DNA of 64,000 bases, taken from NCBI GenBank assembly GCA_020633895.1, contig JACKCT010000002.1, positions 124,001-188,000 of the forward strand, written 5' to 3'. The position numbers and the translations under genes are program-made. How positions within the stretch are numbered: the stretch's first letter is position 1; every line of letters starts with the position of its first letter. Below, piece by piece: positions 47,682-55,254 of this stretch. Under the pieces are notes generated by a model. It saw only the letters and a list, made by a program, of their open reading frames with translations, did not search any database and was not told where the DNA came from. The DNA comes from Deltaproteobacteria bacterium. GTDB taxonomy: Bacteria > Lernaellota > Lernaellaia > JACKCT01.

Positions 47682-48023
47682 ATGACACACGACGCCCTCA
47701 GCACCACCTTCCACGCCCTGGCCGACCCGACCCGTCGGGCGATCCTGGAGCGTCTGGCGTCGGGCGAGGCGTCGGTGACGGAATTGGCCCGGCCGTTTGA
47801 GATGAGCATGCCGGCGGTCTCCAAGCATCTGAAAGTGCTGGAAAAAGCTGGGCTCATCGAGGCGGGGCACAACGCCCAATGGAGGCCCCGTCGGCTCAAG
47901 GCGGCGCCGCTGAAGGACGTGGACAAGTGGCTGGACGAATACCGTCGCTTCTGGGACGAGAGCTTCGATCGGCTGGACGTTTACCTGCGTGAGTTGCAGG
48001 GGAAAGGCAAGACGGATGAGTGA
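47682..48023 (+). CDS. ArsR-family transcriptional repressor
   Basis: A 113-residue winged-helix repressor: STTFHALADPTRRAILERLA, ELARPFEMSMPAVSKHLKVLEKAGLI and a basic wing. It belongs to the group found next to SRPBCC genes and has no Cys-pair metal site (no ELCVCDL-type helix), so a small organic or stress signal is more likely than arsenic. ATG 47682 is preferred because family similarity starts there; ATG 47667 lies inside the operator. It overlaps the next gene by 8 bp (ATG 48016 within the 3' end), which shows one operon. Target is probably its own promoter at 47616-47672. Confidence 0.85.
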   Translation: MTHDALSTTFHALADPTRRAILERLASGEASVTELARPFEMSMPAVSKHLKVLEKAGLIEAGHNAQWRPRRLKAAPLKDVDKWLDEYRRFWDESFDRLDVYLRELQGKGKTDE

Positions 48024-49005
48024 GTCGGGGGAGGCGGCCGCGTCGCATACGGCGGTGGCGAAGTCCGGTCGGGAGATCACGATGACGCGGACCTTCGACG
48101 CTCCGGCTCATCTGGTGTTTGAGGCGTACAGCACGCGCGAGCATCTGATGAAGTGGTTCGGGCCGGAGGGCTATCCGGTGACGATGTGCGAGATCGACTT
48201 TCGCGTCGGCGGCAAATGGCGCATGGCGATGACAGGGCCGGAAGGCGTTCAGCAAACACCCTTCGGAGGCGAGTATCGGGAAATCATTCCCAACAAAAAA
48301 ATCGTCTTCGACAACGGCTTCGAGGAACCCGGGGCTCCCCGGATGGTCATGACCGTCATTCTCGACGAAGACGGCTCCCGGACCAAACTGACTTTCCACA
48401 CGCTCTTTGAGTCGGAAGAAATGGCCAAGGAATACGCTGAACTGGGCTTCGTGGACGGCACCGCTTCCGGCTTGGACAACCTCGCCGACCTGCTGGCGCG
48501 ACTCGTGGGCGGCGCGATCTTGCTGGAGGCCAAGGGAACGAAGTTCTCGACTCCCTCGGACACGCACCTGATCGCCGAGCGGACTTTCGACGCGCCGAGG
48601 GAGCTGATCTGGGATTGCTGGACCAAGCCCGAGCATATTACGCGGTGGATGCTCGGCCCCGGCGGGTGGACGATGCCGGTATGCGAGGTCGATCTGCGCG
48701 TGGGCGGCACGTGGCGATTTGTTTGGCGCAACACCGAGGGCACGGATATGGAAATGACGGGCGTCTACAAGGAAATCCAGCCCTACGAGCGTTTGGTGAA
48801 CACGGAAAACTGGGGCGCCGACTGGCCCGAGACGCTCCAGATTCTCGAACTCCACGACGACAACGGTCGGACCCGGACCATCAGCACGGTCGTGTATCCC
48901 TCCAAGGAGGCGCGCGACCGGGCCACCGAGACCGGCATGCTCGAAGGATGGGCGCAAAGCTACGTCACCCTGGACGGGCACCTGGCCGACGACAAGACGG
49001 GGTAA
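48016..49005 (+). CDS. Double SRPBCC/AHSA1-domain protein
   Basis: A 329-residue fusion of two AHSA1-type START-like domains. Domain 1 (about 22-165): TRTFDAPAHLVFEAYSTREHLMKWFGP, CEIDFRVGGKWRMAMTGP, PFGGEYREIIPNKKIVF. Domain 2 (about 185-325): AERTFDAPRELIWDCWTKPEHITRWMLGP, CEVDLRVGGTWRFVW, MTGVYKEIQPYERLVNT. Single-domain AHSA1 proteins are about 150 residues, so this is a true in-frame duplication. The fold has a deep hydrophobic cavity that binds lipids or aromatic ligands; some members stimulate Hsp90. ATG 48016 overlaps the ArsR gene. Confidence 0.87.
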   Translation: MSESGEAAASHTAVAKSGREITMTRTFDAPAHLVFEAYSTREHLMKWFGPEGYPVTMCEIDFRVGGKWRMAMTGPEGVQQTPFGGEYREIIPNKKIVFDNGFEEPGAPRMVMTVILDEDGSRTKLTFHTLFESEEMAKEYAELGFVDGTASGLDNLADLLARLVGGAILLEAKGTKFSTPSDTHLIAERTFDAPRELIWDCWTKPEHITRWMLGPGGWTMPVCEVDLRVGGTWRFVWRNTEGTDMEMTGVYKEIQPYERLVNTENWGADWPETLQILELHDDNGRTRTISTVVYPSKEARDRATETGMLEGWAQSYVTLDGHLADDKTG

Positions 49006-49122
49006 GGGCCGTCGCGAGCGGACGAGAAATCCGACGGGCCGTGAAATTGCCGCGAGCGTCACCGCCGCAACTCGCATAGAATCGGCCCATTCCGATGCAA
49101 CATTCATGAGGAGATAAAAGCC

Positions 49123-49656
49123 ATGGCTTCGACGATTTTCATTGCGGTGATCGTCTTCATCGTCGCCTTCGTCGTCCTGGTCGCGATGCAGCCCAAGGAG
49201 TTTGTCGTCGCCAGGTCGAAAAAGATCGCGGCCTCGCCCGACACGGTCTATTCACTGATCAACGACTTTCATTCCTGGGAAGGGTGGTCGCCCTGGGCCA
49301 AGAAGGATCCGCAGATGAAGACAAAGTACAGCGGGTCCGACGCCGGCGAAGGGGCCGTGTACGAATGGTGGGGCAACAAGGACGTGGGCGAAGGGCGCAT
49401 GACCATCTTGGAGAGCCGCCCGACCGAGTTGGTGCGCATCAAGCTCGAATTCCTCAAGCCCTTCAAGGCGACCAACGAGGCGAAGTTCACGTTCGAGCCC
49501 CAAGGCGACGAAACGAACGTGACCTGGGCCATGACCGGCGACCGAAATTTCTTCATGAAAGCGATGGGCCTGTTCCTGAATATGGACAAGATGGTCGGAC
49601 CCGATTTCGAAAAGGGCCTCGACCAGCTTCGGGTTCTCGCCCACGCGAAGTCCTAG
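49123..49656 (+). CDS. SRPBCC polyketide-cyclase-like protein with N-terminal membrane anchor
   Basis: A 177-residue protein: a single membrane segment (residues about 4-22, IFIAVIVFIVAFVVLVAM) then a START-like domain with FVVARSKKIAASPDTVYSLI, WEGWSPWAKKDPQMK, and a helical C-terminus (NMDKMVGPDFEKGLDQL). Commonly annotated polyketide cyclase/dehydrase-like; no enzyme activity proven for this group. ATG 49123 is 117 bp after the double-domain gene and has GAGGAGATAAAAGCC upstream. It is part of the ArsR-SRPBCC cassette. Confidence 0.85.
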   Translation: MASTIFIAVIVFIVAFVVLVAMQPKEFVVARSKKIAASPDTVYSLINDFHSWEGWSPWAKKDPQMKTKYSGSDAGEGAVYEWWGNKDVGEGRMTILESRPTELVRIKLEFLKPFKATNEAKFTFEPQGDETNVTWAMTGDRNFFMKAMGLFLNMDKMVGPDFEKGLDQLRVLAHAKS

Positions 49657-49698
49657 GGACGATCGCCGGCGGCCGGTCCGCCGAAGAAAGGCAAGGTG

Positions 49699-50190
49699 AT
49701 GGAAAAGTCGGAGGGAATGGGTCCGAGCGAAGGAAATCGGATCGTCATCGAACGTGCGTTTGACGCGCCTCGGGATATGGTTTTCGCATGCTGGACCGAC
49801 CCCGCCCATCTGGAAAAATGGTACGGCCCCAAGGGCTTTTCCACGGTGGTCGACGAGTGCGAAGCGCGCGCGGGGGGCGCGTGGAGATTCACGTTGACCA
49901 CGCCCGGCGGCAAGTCCCTGCCGATGCGCGGCGTCTTCGAGGAAGTCGATCCGCCCCGGCGTCTGGTGTTAACCGACAAGAGCGCCGAAGACATGGGGAT
50001 GGACATGGGGCGCGTGCTGATGACCATCGATTTCGATTCCGTCGACGGCGGCACGAAAATGACCCTGACCATCATCCTCGACGACGTCGAGAGGAAGAAT
50101 ATGTACGAGCGCAGCGGCGGTGTGATGGGATGGAACATGGCCTTTGACAAGATGGCCGAGCTATTGGAAAGGGAAGGCGACAAGTCATGA
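49699..50190 (+). CDS. SRPBCC/AHSA1-domain protein, third gene of cassette
   Basis: A 163-residue single AHSA1 domain: IERAFDAPRDMVFACWTDPAHLEKWYGPKGF-type start (ERAFDAPRDMVFACWTDP), AGGAWRFTLTTPGGKSLPM, VFEEVDPPRRLVLTD, and a terminal helix with WNMAFDKMAELLE. ATG 49699 lies 42 bp after the anchored SRPBCC gene. Its TGA overlaps the following ATG (ATGA), so the last two genes are translationally coupled. Ligand unknown. Confidence 0.85.
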   Translation: MEKSEGMGPSEGNRIVIERAFDAPRDMVFACWTDPAHLEKWYGPKGFSTVVDECEARAGGAWRFTLTTPGGKSLPMRGVFEEVDPPRRLVLTDKSAEDMGMDMGRVLMTIDFDSVDGGTKMTLTIILDDVERKNMYERSGGVMGWNMAFDKMAELLEREGDKS

Positions 50191-50648
50191 CGAACGACGA
50201 TTTGACCATTGTCATCGAGCGGGTTTTCGACGCGCCCCGTGACCTGGTCTTCGAGGCCTGGACACGGTCGGACCACATGGAAAAATGGTACGGCCCCAAA
50301 GGCTTTTCCGCCCGCGTGGAAGAGAACGATTTTCGCCCCGGCGGCAAACTGCGGGTGATTATGATCGGACCGGACGGAACTGAGTATCCTTCCGTGGCGG
50401 TCTTTCGGGAGATCGTCGTTCCCGAGATGATCGTCGCCGCGGACGATTTCGAGGGAGAGCTGGCGGGCAGCCTGGGCGAGATGGTGCAGCGCATCGTCTT
50501 CGAGGATCAGGGCGACAAGACCCGCGTGACGATCCGCATCGAGCACGACACCTTGGAGCACAAGAAAGGCCACGAGGAGATGGGCGTCGTCGGCGGCTAC
50601 AATTCGATGCTGGACTGCCTGGAGGAGTTTCTGGCCACGATGGTGTGA
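50187..50648 (+). CDS. SRPBCC/AHSA1-domain protein, last gene of cassette
   Basis: A 153-residue AHSA1 domain, closest in the window to its upstream neighbour: IERVFDAPRDLVFEAWTRSD, MEKWYGPKGFSARVEEND, PGGKLRVIMIGPDGTEYP, and terminal helix YNSMLDCLEEFLATM. Starts in a 4-base ATGA overlap with gene three, so the pair probably arose by tandem duplication and may form heterodimers. No terminator is obvious before the convergent membrane gene 27 bp away. Confidence 0.85.
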   Translation: MTNDDLTIVIERVFDAPRDLVFEAWTRSDHMEKWYGPKGFSARVEENDFRPGGKLRVIMIGPDGTEYPSVAVFREIVVPEMIVAADDFEGELAGSLGEMVQRIVFEDQGDKTRVTIRIEHDTLEHKKGHEEMGVVGGYNSMLDCLEEFLATMV

Positions 50649-50675
50649 CGCGCTCTCTGTTTCGAAAATCCAAGC

Positions 50676-51116
50676 CTACTCGGCGGCGTCGGTCTCGCGA
50701 TCGGCGCCGTTGTTCGTGGGGCGGACCCGCGCCAGCACCTTTTGGGCTAATTCCATGTCCAGGCCCACCCAGTCGGGCAGGCGCACGCCCTCGCCGCGAT
50801 CGTTGACCAGATAGAGATTGGCCTTGCCGCGCTTGACGTCGGTGAAGTCAGCGTAGGGCAGATCCATGGTCTTGCCCAATTCGACGAGTTGCAGCCCGTC
50901 CGGGCCGATGACGATCTTCCGAAAGATCGCCTGCATGAAACTCCATGCCCCCGCCGCGCAGATCAACGCCCCGGCGATCCAAATCCAGGCATGAGCGCCG
51001 GAAACGTAGGCGGCGCCGGCGGCGGCTCCGGTGAAGAGCGTCGCGATCAGCAGGATCGCCATCTGAAAAATGCGGGGGCGGACCGTTTCGGTTTTCGTGC
51101 CTTGCGGGAAATCCAT
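50676..51116 (-). CDS. Small membrane protein with PH-like domain
   Basis: A 146-residue protein with two adjacent membrane segments (about 18-38 ILLIATLFTGAAAGAAYV and 45-66 IWIAGALICAAGAWSFMQA) and a beta-rich soluble part (IVIGPDGLQLVELGKTMDLPYADFTDV) resembling the bacterial PH domain pattern. No family firmly recognised. Monocistronic, convergent with the SRPBCC cassette; three 15-bp repeats lie in its upstream region. Confidence 0.65.
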   Translation of the reverse strand: MDFPQGTKTETVRPRIFQMAILLIATLFTGAAAGAAYVSGAHAWIWIAGALICAAGAWSFMQAIFRKIVIGPDGLQLVELGKTMDLPYADFTDVKRGKANLYLVNDRGEGVRLPDWVGLDMELAQKVLARVRPTNNGADRETDAAE

Positions 51117-51150
51117 GGGTGTTCATTCGCACAACGAGGCCGTTGACGCA

Positions 51151-51195
51151 ACGAACGGCGGCTGGACGAACGGCGGCTGGACGAACGGCGGCGTC
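51151..51195. repeat. 15-bp tandem repeat in divergent spacer
   Basis: ACGAACGGCGGCTGG at 51151-51165 and 51166-51180, then ACGAACGGCGGCGTC at 51181-51195. It sits between the divergent genes at 51116 and 51273, where promoters must lie. Confidence 0.9.
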
Positions 51196-51272
51196 GGCTT
51201 TATAAAAGATGGCACCGAGTGTCACGACATGCGGCGCCGGTCCATGGATTTCCGCATTTTCGGGAGACGATT

Positions 51273-52970
51273 TTGTCGAAGCGATTTCGAATTTCGCCGA
51301 TTTGGCGATGGCTTTTGGTTTTGGCGGTGATCGCGGCCTTTCTGGGCGCGTGTGACAGCGGCGACGACGATGACGACGGCGCGACGGCGTCGGATGACGA
51401 CACGGTCGATGACGACGACGATACAGCCGACGACGATACAGCCGACGACGATACAGGCGACGATGACACGTCGCTGGATGATGACGACGACGACACCTTC
51501 GTCGTTCCCGAGGACATCGTCGATCCCCCGGCCGCCATGCCGTTTTCCATTGAGCGCGAACAAGTCGGCGCCGCGCCGACGATCGGCGAGATCGACGAGT
51601 TCACGGCCACGATGAAATCGTTCTACGAAGGGGTGGACTATTTCCGATGGGCCGCGACGCATTCCTTCGGCGCCCCGGCCGACAACCCGGATGGCGATCC
51701 GCCGTATATGATCTGGTGGACGAATACGGTCGCGGTGAAGGACGGCGACACCGTGACCTACACCTTCGACACCGCTCCGGACAACACGACCGCCAAGGTC
51801 ACGCGCATCCTGCCCGCCGCGATCGGACTGTATCTGTCCACCGGTGACGCGGACGCGCGGGAAGTGGCGCTGGGCTACATGCGCGGCCTGTCGGCGACGT
51901 ACGACGGCATGATCTGGGGCGACGAGGATCCCGTGGTCGACTACCTGATGGCGCGCACGATTTTCTATCGCAGCTACGCCTACACCACGCCGGACGGCCG
52001 CCAAGCCTTCGCCGATTACGAGCCGGTCCGCCACGAGGAAGAGGCCCGGCGCCACGACACCTGGCACAATCCGAACAACCCCACCTGGGGCGACATCTAC
52101 GTGCGCAATAAGCGCTCGAAGGACGACTTTCCCTACCTGTTTCGCGACGTCCCCTTCCTCGCGCGGCTGATTCGCGCCACGGACGACGCCGAGATGCGCG
52201 ACGCGGCGATCAAGCTCTATCGCCAAATCGTACGCATGTGCCGAGACATCGTGGACAAGGACTACAAGATCTACACGAAAGGCGAGAACGGCGAAGTCTT
52301 TTTGCCGATGACCGAAAACGGCTTCGTCGACGATTTCGCCAGCTACACCAACTACGACGCCGTTTTCCCCAACGCCGAATGCAATCCCAAGATCGCCGCG
52401 AGCTACATTGCCTACGGCGACGCCCACGGCAACGACTGCGCCGACGGCGACGGCGGGCTCTACGAAACCATCGTGCTGCTCAGCCATTTCTGGGGCACGA
52501 ATATGATCTGGGGTTATCACGTCTCGGCGGTGTCGAACGCGCTGACTTTCGGCGACAACGACACGGCCCGCGCGCTGCTTGAGGGCTTGGCGGCGCGCAT
52601 GGACAAGCTGATGGACAACCCGCTGGCGGACAACTACGTCGAGTGGTATCCGGACGTGGCGGCGCTGCTGGTGATCGCCGCGGCCAATGGACTGCCTCTG
52701 ACGAATCGGGAAGCGGCGCTGGTGGTGCGGCACTACACCGAGGCCGCCGCCTACCTGGCCGATTTCGACTATTGGGATTTGTGGGACGCGTCGGTGCCCG
52801 ACGGCGAATACGTCTACATCCCCGACCGCTATGTCTACGACGGCGAAGGCAACGCGATCGACTATTTCGTGCGCATCACCGAGATCACGCACCTTTACGA
52901 ATACTGCTACTCGCCCCTCAAGGATCCCGCCGGAGCGAAGTTCGTCGACTGCGACACGTTGCTGGAATAG
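51273..52970 (+). CDS. Asp-linker lipoprotein with the same unrecognised domain as 19201-21660
   Basis: A 565-residue predicted lipoprotein: lipobox LGAC (Cys27), DSGDDDDD and an Asp tract to about residue 75 encoded partly by three 15-bp repeats (51421-51465). Residues about 89-563 are one domain that aligns along its length with the C-terminal ~475 residues of the SUMF1-like protein: PFSIEREQVG, FYEGVDYFRWAATHSFG, NPTWGDIYVRNKRSKDDFP, PMTENGFVDDFASY, LTNREAALVVRHYTEAAAYL, LYEYCYSPL, VDCDTLLE. It is predicted mostly helical. No known family recognised. Start TTG 51273 has GGAG six bases upstream and is the only start that gives a clean signal peptide. Confidence 0.75.
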   Translation: MSKRFRISPIWRWLLVLAVIAAFLGACDSGDDDDDGATASDDDTVDDDDDTADDDTADDDTGDDDTSLDDDDDDTFVVPEDIVDPPAAMPFSIEREQVGAAPTIGEIDEFTATMKSFYEGVDYFRWAATHSFGAPADNPDGDPPYMIWWTNTVAVKDGDTVTYTFDTAPDNTTAKVTRILPAAIGLYLSTGDADAREVALGYMRGLSATYDGMIWGDEDPVVDYLMARTIFYRSYAYTTPDGRQAFADYEPVRHEEEARRHDTWHNPNNPTWGDIYVRNKRSKDDFPYLFRDVPFLARLIRATDDAEMRDAAIKLYRQIVRMCRDIVDKDYKIYTKGENGEVFLPMTENGFVDDFASYTNYDAVFPNAECNPKIAASYIAYGDAHGNDCADGDGGLYETIVLLSHFWGTNMIWGYHVSAVSNALTFGDNDTARALLEGLAARMDKLMDNPLADNYVEWYPDVAALLVIAAANGLPLTNREAALVVRHYTEAAAYLADFDYWDLWDASVPDGEYVYIPDRYVYDGEGNAIDYFVRITEITHLYEYCYSPLKDPAGAKFVDCDTLLE

Positions 52971-53009
52971 GGGTTGGAACAAGGGTTGGAATAGGGGTTG
53001 GAATAGGGG
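52959..53009. repeat. 12-bp tandem repeat starting at a stop codon
   Basis: GGGTTGGAACAA (52971-52982), GGGTTGGAATAG (52983-52994), GGGTTGGAATAG (52995-53006) and a following GGG. The last codons and stop of the preceding gene (TTGCTGGAATAG, 52959-52970) form a degenerate first unit, so each later unit repeats the TAG. Confidence 0.9.
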
Positions 53010-53027
53010 ACACGTCGCCTCGCGGCG

Positions 53028-53717
53028 TTATTTCTCGCCGGATTCCATCGTGTCCAGTGCCGCCGAGAAGATGCGCGCCGTCGCGTTGACCATCTTCTCG
53101 CGGGAGGCGGCGTAGCCGCTGAGCAGCCAGTGCATCGTGGTGTGCGTGACGGATCCGATCAGCGCGATGCCGATGAGTTCTTCTTCCGCCGAGTCCAATT
53201 TCGCGTTCGGATGCAGTTCGTGGGCGATATCGATCAGCGTCGCGGCAAAGCGCCGGATGTTGCCCATGTACATCGCGTCCACGTCCGGCCCGACGCCCAG
53301 CACTTCCAGCCAGCAGACCCGCGTGACCTGGGGATCTTCCGCCCAGCGGTAGAAGGCGTCCAGCCCCGCGACCACGGCTTGTCGCGCATCGAGAGGCGTC
53401 GGCAGGTCGGCGAGGGCGGCGAAGATGCGTTCGCGCAGGTCGTACATCGCCGTCTTGTAGACGGCCATGAGCAACGCCTCCATATTGGCGAAGGATTCAT
53501 AGAAGTAGCGGTCGGTCAGGCCCGCCTCGGCGCAGACTTTTCGCACGGTGGCCGAGCGGTAGCCTTCGGTGCCGAAGACGCGCAATCCGGCGTCGAGAAA
53601 TTGCCGGCGTCGTTTGGCGACGCGCTCGTCGACGGACATTCCGCCGTAGACGCGGCCGGAATGATGCTCGGTGTTTTTTGCCGGAGCCTTGGGCGACATT
53701 TTTGTATTTGACATCAT
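53028..53717 (-). CDS. TetR-family repressor
   Basis: A 229-residue repressor. The HTH region is RRRQFLDAGLRVFGTEGYRS, VRKVCAEAGLTDRYFYESFANMEAL; the ligand domain ends with a TetR_C-like helix set. Divergent from the BVMO gene with 58 bp between, a standard arrangement for local control. ATG 53717 and 53714 lack a ribosome site and overlap the rightward -35 box; ATG 53699 (MSPKAP) is a reasonable alternative. Predicted operators are the repeats at 53718-53756. Confidence 0.85.
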   Translation of the reverse strand: MMSNTKMSPKAPAKNTEHHSGRVYGGMSVDERVAKRRRQFLDAGLRVFGTEGYRSATVRKVCAEAGLTDRYFYESFANMEALLMAVYKTAMYDLRERIFAALADLPTPLDARQAVVAGLDAFYRWAEDPQVTRVCWLEVLGVGPDVDAMYMGNIRRFAATLIDIAHELHPNAKLDSAEEELIGIALIGSVTHTTMHWLLSGYAASREKMVNATARIFSAALDTMESGEK

Positions 53718-53756
53718 TTGTCGTCAGATGTAAAGTGACGTTCATTGTCGTCAGAT
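53708..53756 (+). promoter_or_regulatory. BVMO promoter with two TetR-site candidates
   Basis: -35 TTGACA (53708-53713), 17-bp spacer, -10 TAAAGT (53731-53736). The 12-mer TTGTCGTCAGAT occurs in the spacer (53718-53729) and again just after the predicted start point (53745-53756). The inverted pair CGTCA-N9-TGACG (53722-53740) overlaps the -10 box. These are the expected places for repressor binding. Confidence 0.65.
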
Positions 53757-53775
53757 ATGGGGTGAGGGCGCTTTC

Positions 53776-55233
53776 ATGAAGCAGTCGAAGGTGTTGATCA
53801 TCGGCAGCGGTTTCGGTGGGCTGTCGGCCGCGATCGAGTTGCGCAAAATCGGGGTCGAGGATTTCGTGATTCTGGAGCGGCGGTCGTTCATGGGCGGCAC
53901 GTGGTGCCAGAACACCTATCCCGGCGCCCAGGTGGACGTGCAGTCGCCGCTCTATTCGCTTTCCTCCGAGTTATACGACTGGTCCGAGATTTTCGCCCCC
54001 CAAGCCGAACTCAAGGCGTATACCGAACACATCATCGAGAAGCACGGCTTGCGCGCCAAGACGATCCTGGAAGCCAACGTCACCCGCGCCGATTGGGACG
54101 ACGAGCAAAAGCAGTGGATCGTGCGGACCGAGTCGAAGGGCGAGTTTCGCGGGCAGTATTTGATCAACGCGTCGGGTCCGCTGAGCACGCCGGTGATTCC
54201 CGCATTCGAGGGGCGCGAGTCGTTCCAAGGCGCGCAATTTCACACCAACGACTGGGACCACGGCTACGACTACAAGGGCAAGCGGGTCGCCGTGATCGGC
54301 AGCGGCGCCAGCGGAGCCCAGGTCATTCCCGCCATCGCCGAGGACGTGGCCGAGTTGCACGTCTTTCAACGCACCCCCCACTGGGTCATGCCCCGGCCGG
54401 ACTATCACTTCAACAAACTCGAGCGCGCCGTCCTGCGCAACAAGCTGGTCCACCGCCTGCTGCGTATCATCATTTATTGGATTCTCGAATCGCGCGTGAT
54501 CGCCTTCAAATATTCCAAGGCGCTAATGAACGCCTTCGCCAAGTCTCGGGCGCTGATGCTGCTGCGTTGGCAGGTGAAGGACCCGGCCCTGCGCGCGAAG
54601 CTCACGCCCGACTACACCATCGGATGCAAGCGCATCATCTTGTCCAACCGGCTCTACCCGGCGCTGTGTCGCGACAATGTGACCCTGCACGCCGACGGCG
54701 AGGGCATCCGGCGCATCACGCCCACGGGCATCGAAACGCTGGACGGCACGCACGTGGACCTGGACCTGATCGTCTACGCCACCGGCTTCAACCCGACGGA
54801 GGGGATCACGTCGTGTCCCGTCATCGGGCGAAACGGGGCGATGCTGGCGAAGTTCTGGGAGCGCTACCCCCGAGCGTACATGGGCACGATGATGCCCGGC
54901 TTTCCGAATTTCTTCGTTATCACCGGCCCCAACACGGGCATCGGCCACACGTCGGCGATCTTCATCATCGAATCCCAGATGCGCTACATCATGAAATGCA
55001 TCCGCGAGACGCAGAAGCGGGGGATGCACGCGGTCGAGGTGCTCGACCAGGCGGAGGATCGGTACACCACGATGATCCATTCGGAGATGGAACGCACCGT
55101 GTGGAAAGCCGGCGGATGCAAGAGTTGGTACCAAAGCGAAGACGGCCACGTCATCGCCATGTTCCCCGGATTTTCCTTCACCTTCCGGCGGCTCACCGGA
55201 CGGTTCAAGCCCGATCATCACGCATTTGCCTAA
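53776..55233 (+). CDS. Flavin-containing Baeyer-Villiger monooxygenase
   Basis: A 485-residue FAD/NADPH monooxygenase. FAD loop GSGFGG (10-15), the GGTW followed by YPGAQVDVQSPLYS, the BVMO fingerprint FQGAQFHTNDWDH (150-162) and the NADP loop GSGASG (175-180), then a second dinucleotide-linked C-terminal part (YATGFNPTEG, GPNTGIGHTSAI). It inserts oxygen into ketones to form esters or lactones; the substrate is not readable. First gene of a rightward cluster with an SDR 21 bp downstream, under TetR-type control. A ketone made by the SDR and oxidised by the BVMO is a plausible route. Confidence 0.92.
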   Translation: MKQSKVLIIGSGFGGLSAAIELRKIGVEDFVILERRSFMGGTWCQNTYPGAQVDVQSPLYSLSSELYDWSEIFAPQAELKAYTEHIIEKHGLRAKTILEANVTRADWDDEQKQWIVRTESKGEFRGQYLINASGPLSTPVIPAFEGRESFQGAQFHTNDWDHGYDYKGKRVAVIGSGASGAQVIPAIAEDVAELHVFQRTPHWVMPRPDYHFNKLERAVLRNKLVHRLLRIIIYWILESRVIAFKYSKALMNAFAKSRALMLLRWQVKDPALRAKLTPDYTIGCKRIILSNRLYPALCRDNVTLHADGEGIRRITPTGIETLDGTHVDLDLIVYATGFNPTEGITSCPVIGRNGAMLAKFWERYPRAYMGTMMPGFPNFFVITGPNTGIGHTSAIFIIESQMRYIMKCIRETQKRGMHAVEVLDQAEDRYTTMIHSEMERTVWKAGGCKSWYQSEDGHVIAMFPGFSFTFRRLTGRFKPDHHAFA

Positions 55234-55254
55234 AAGAGGCCGAAAGAGGATTGC

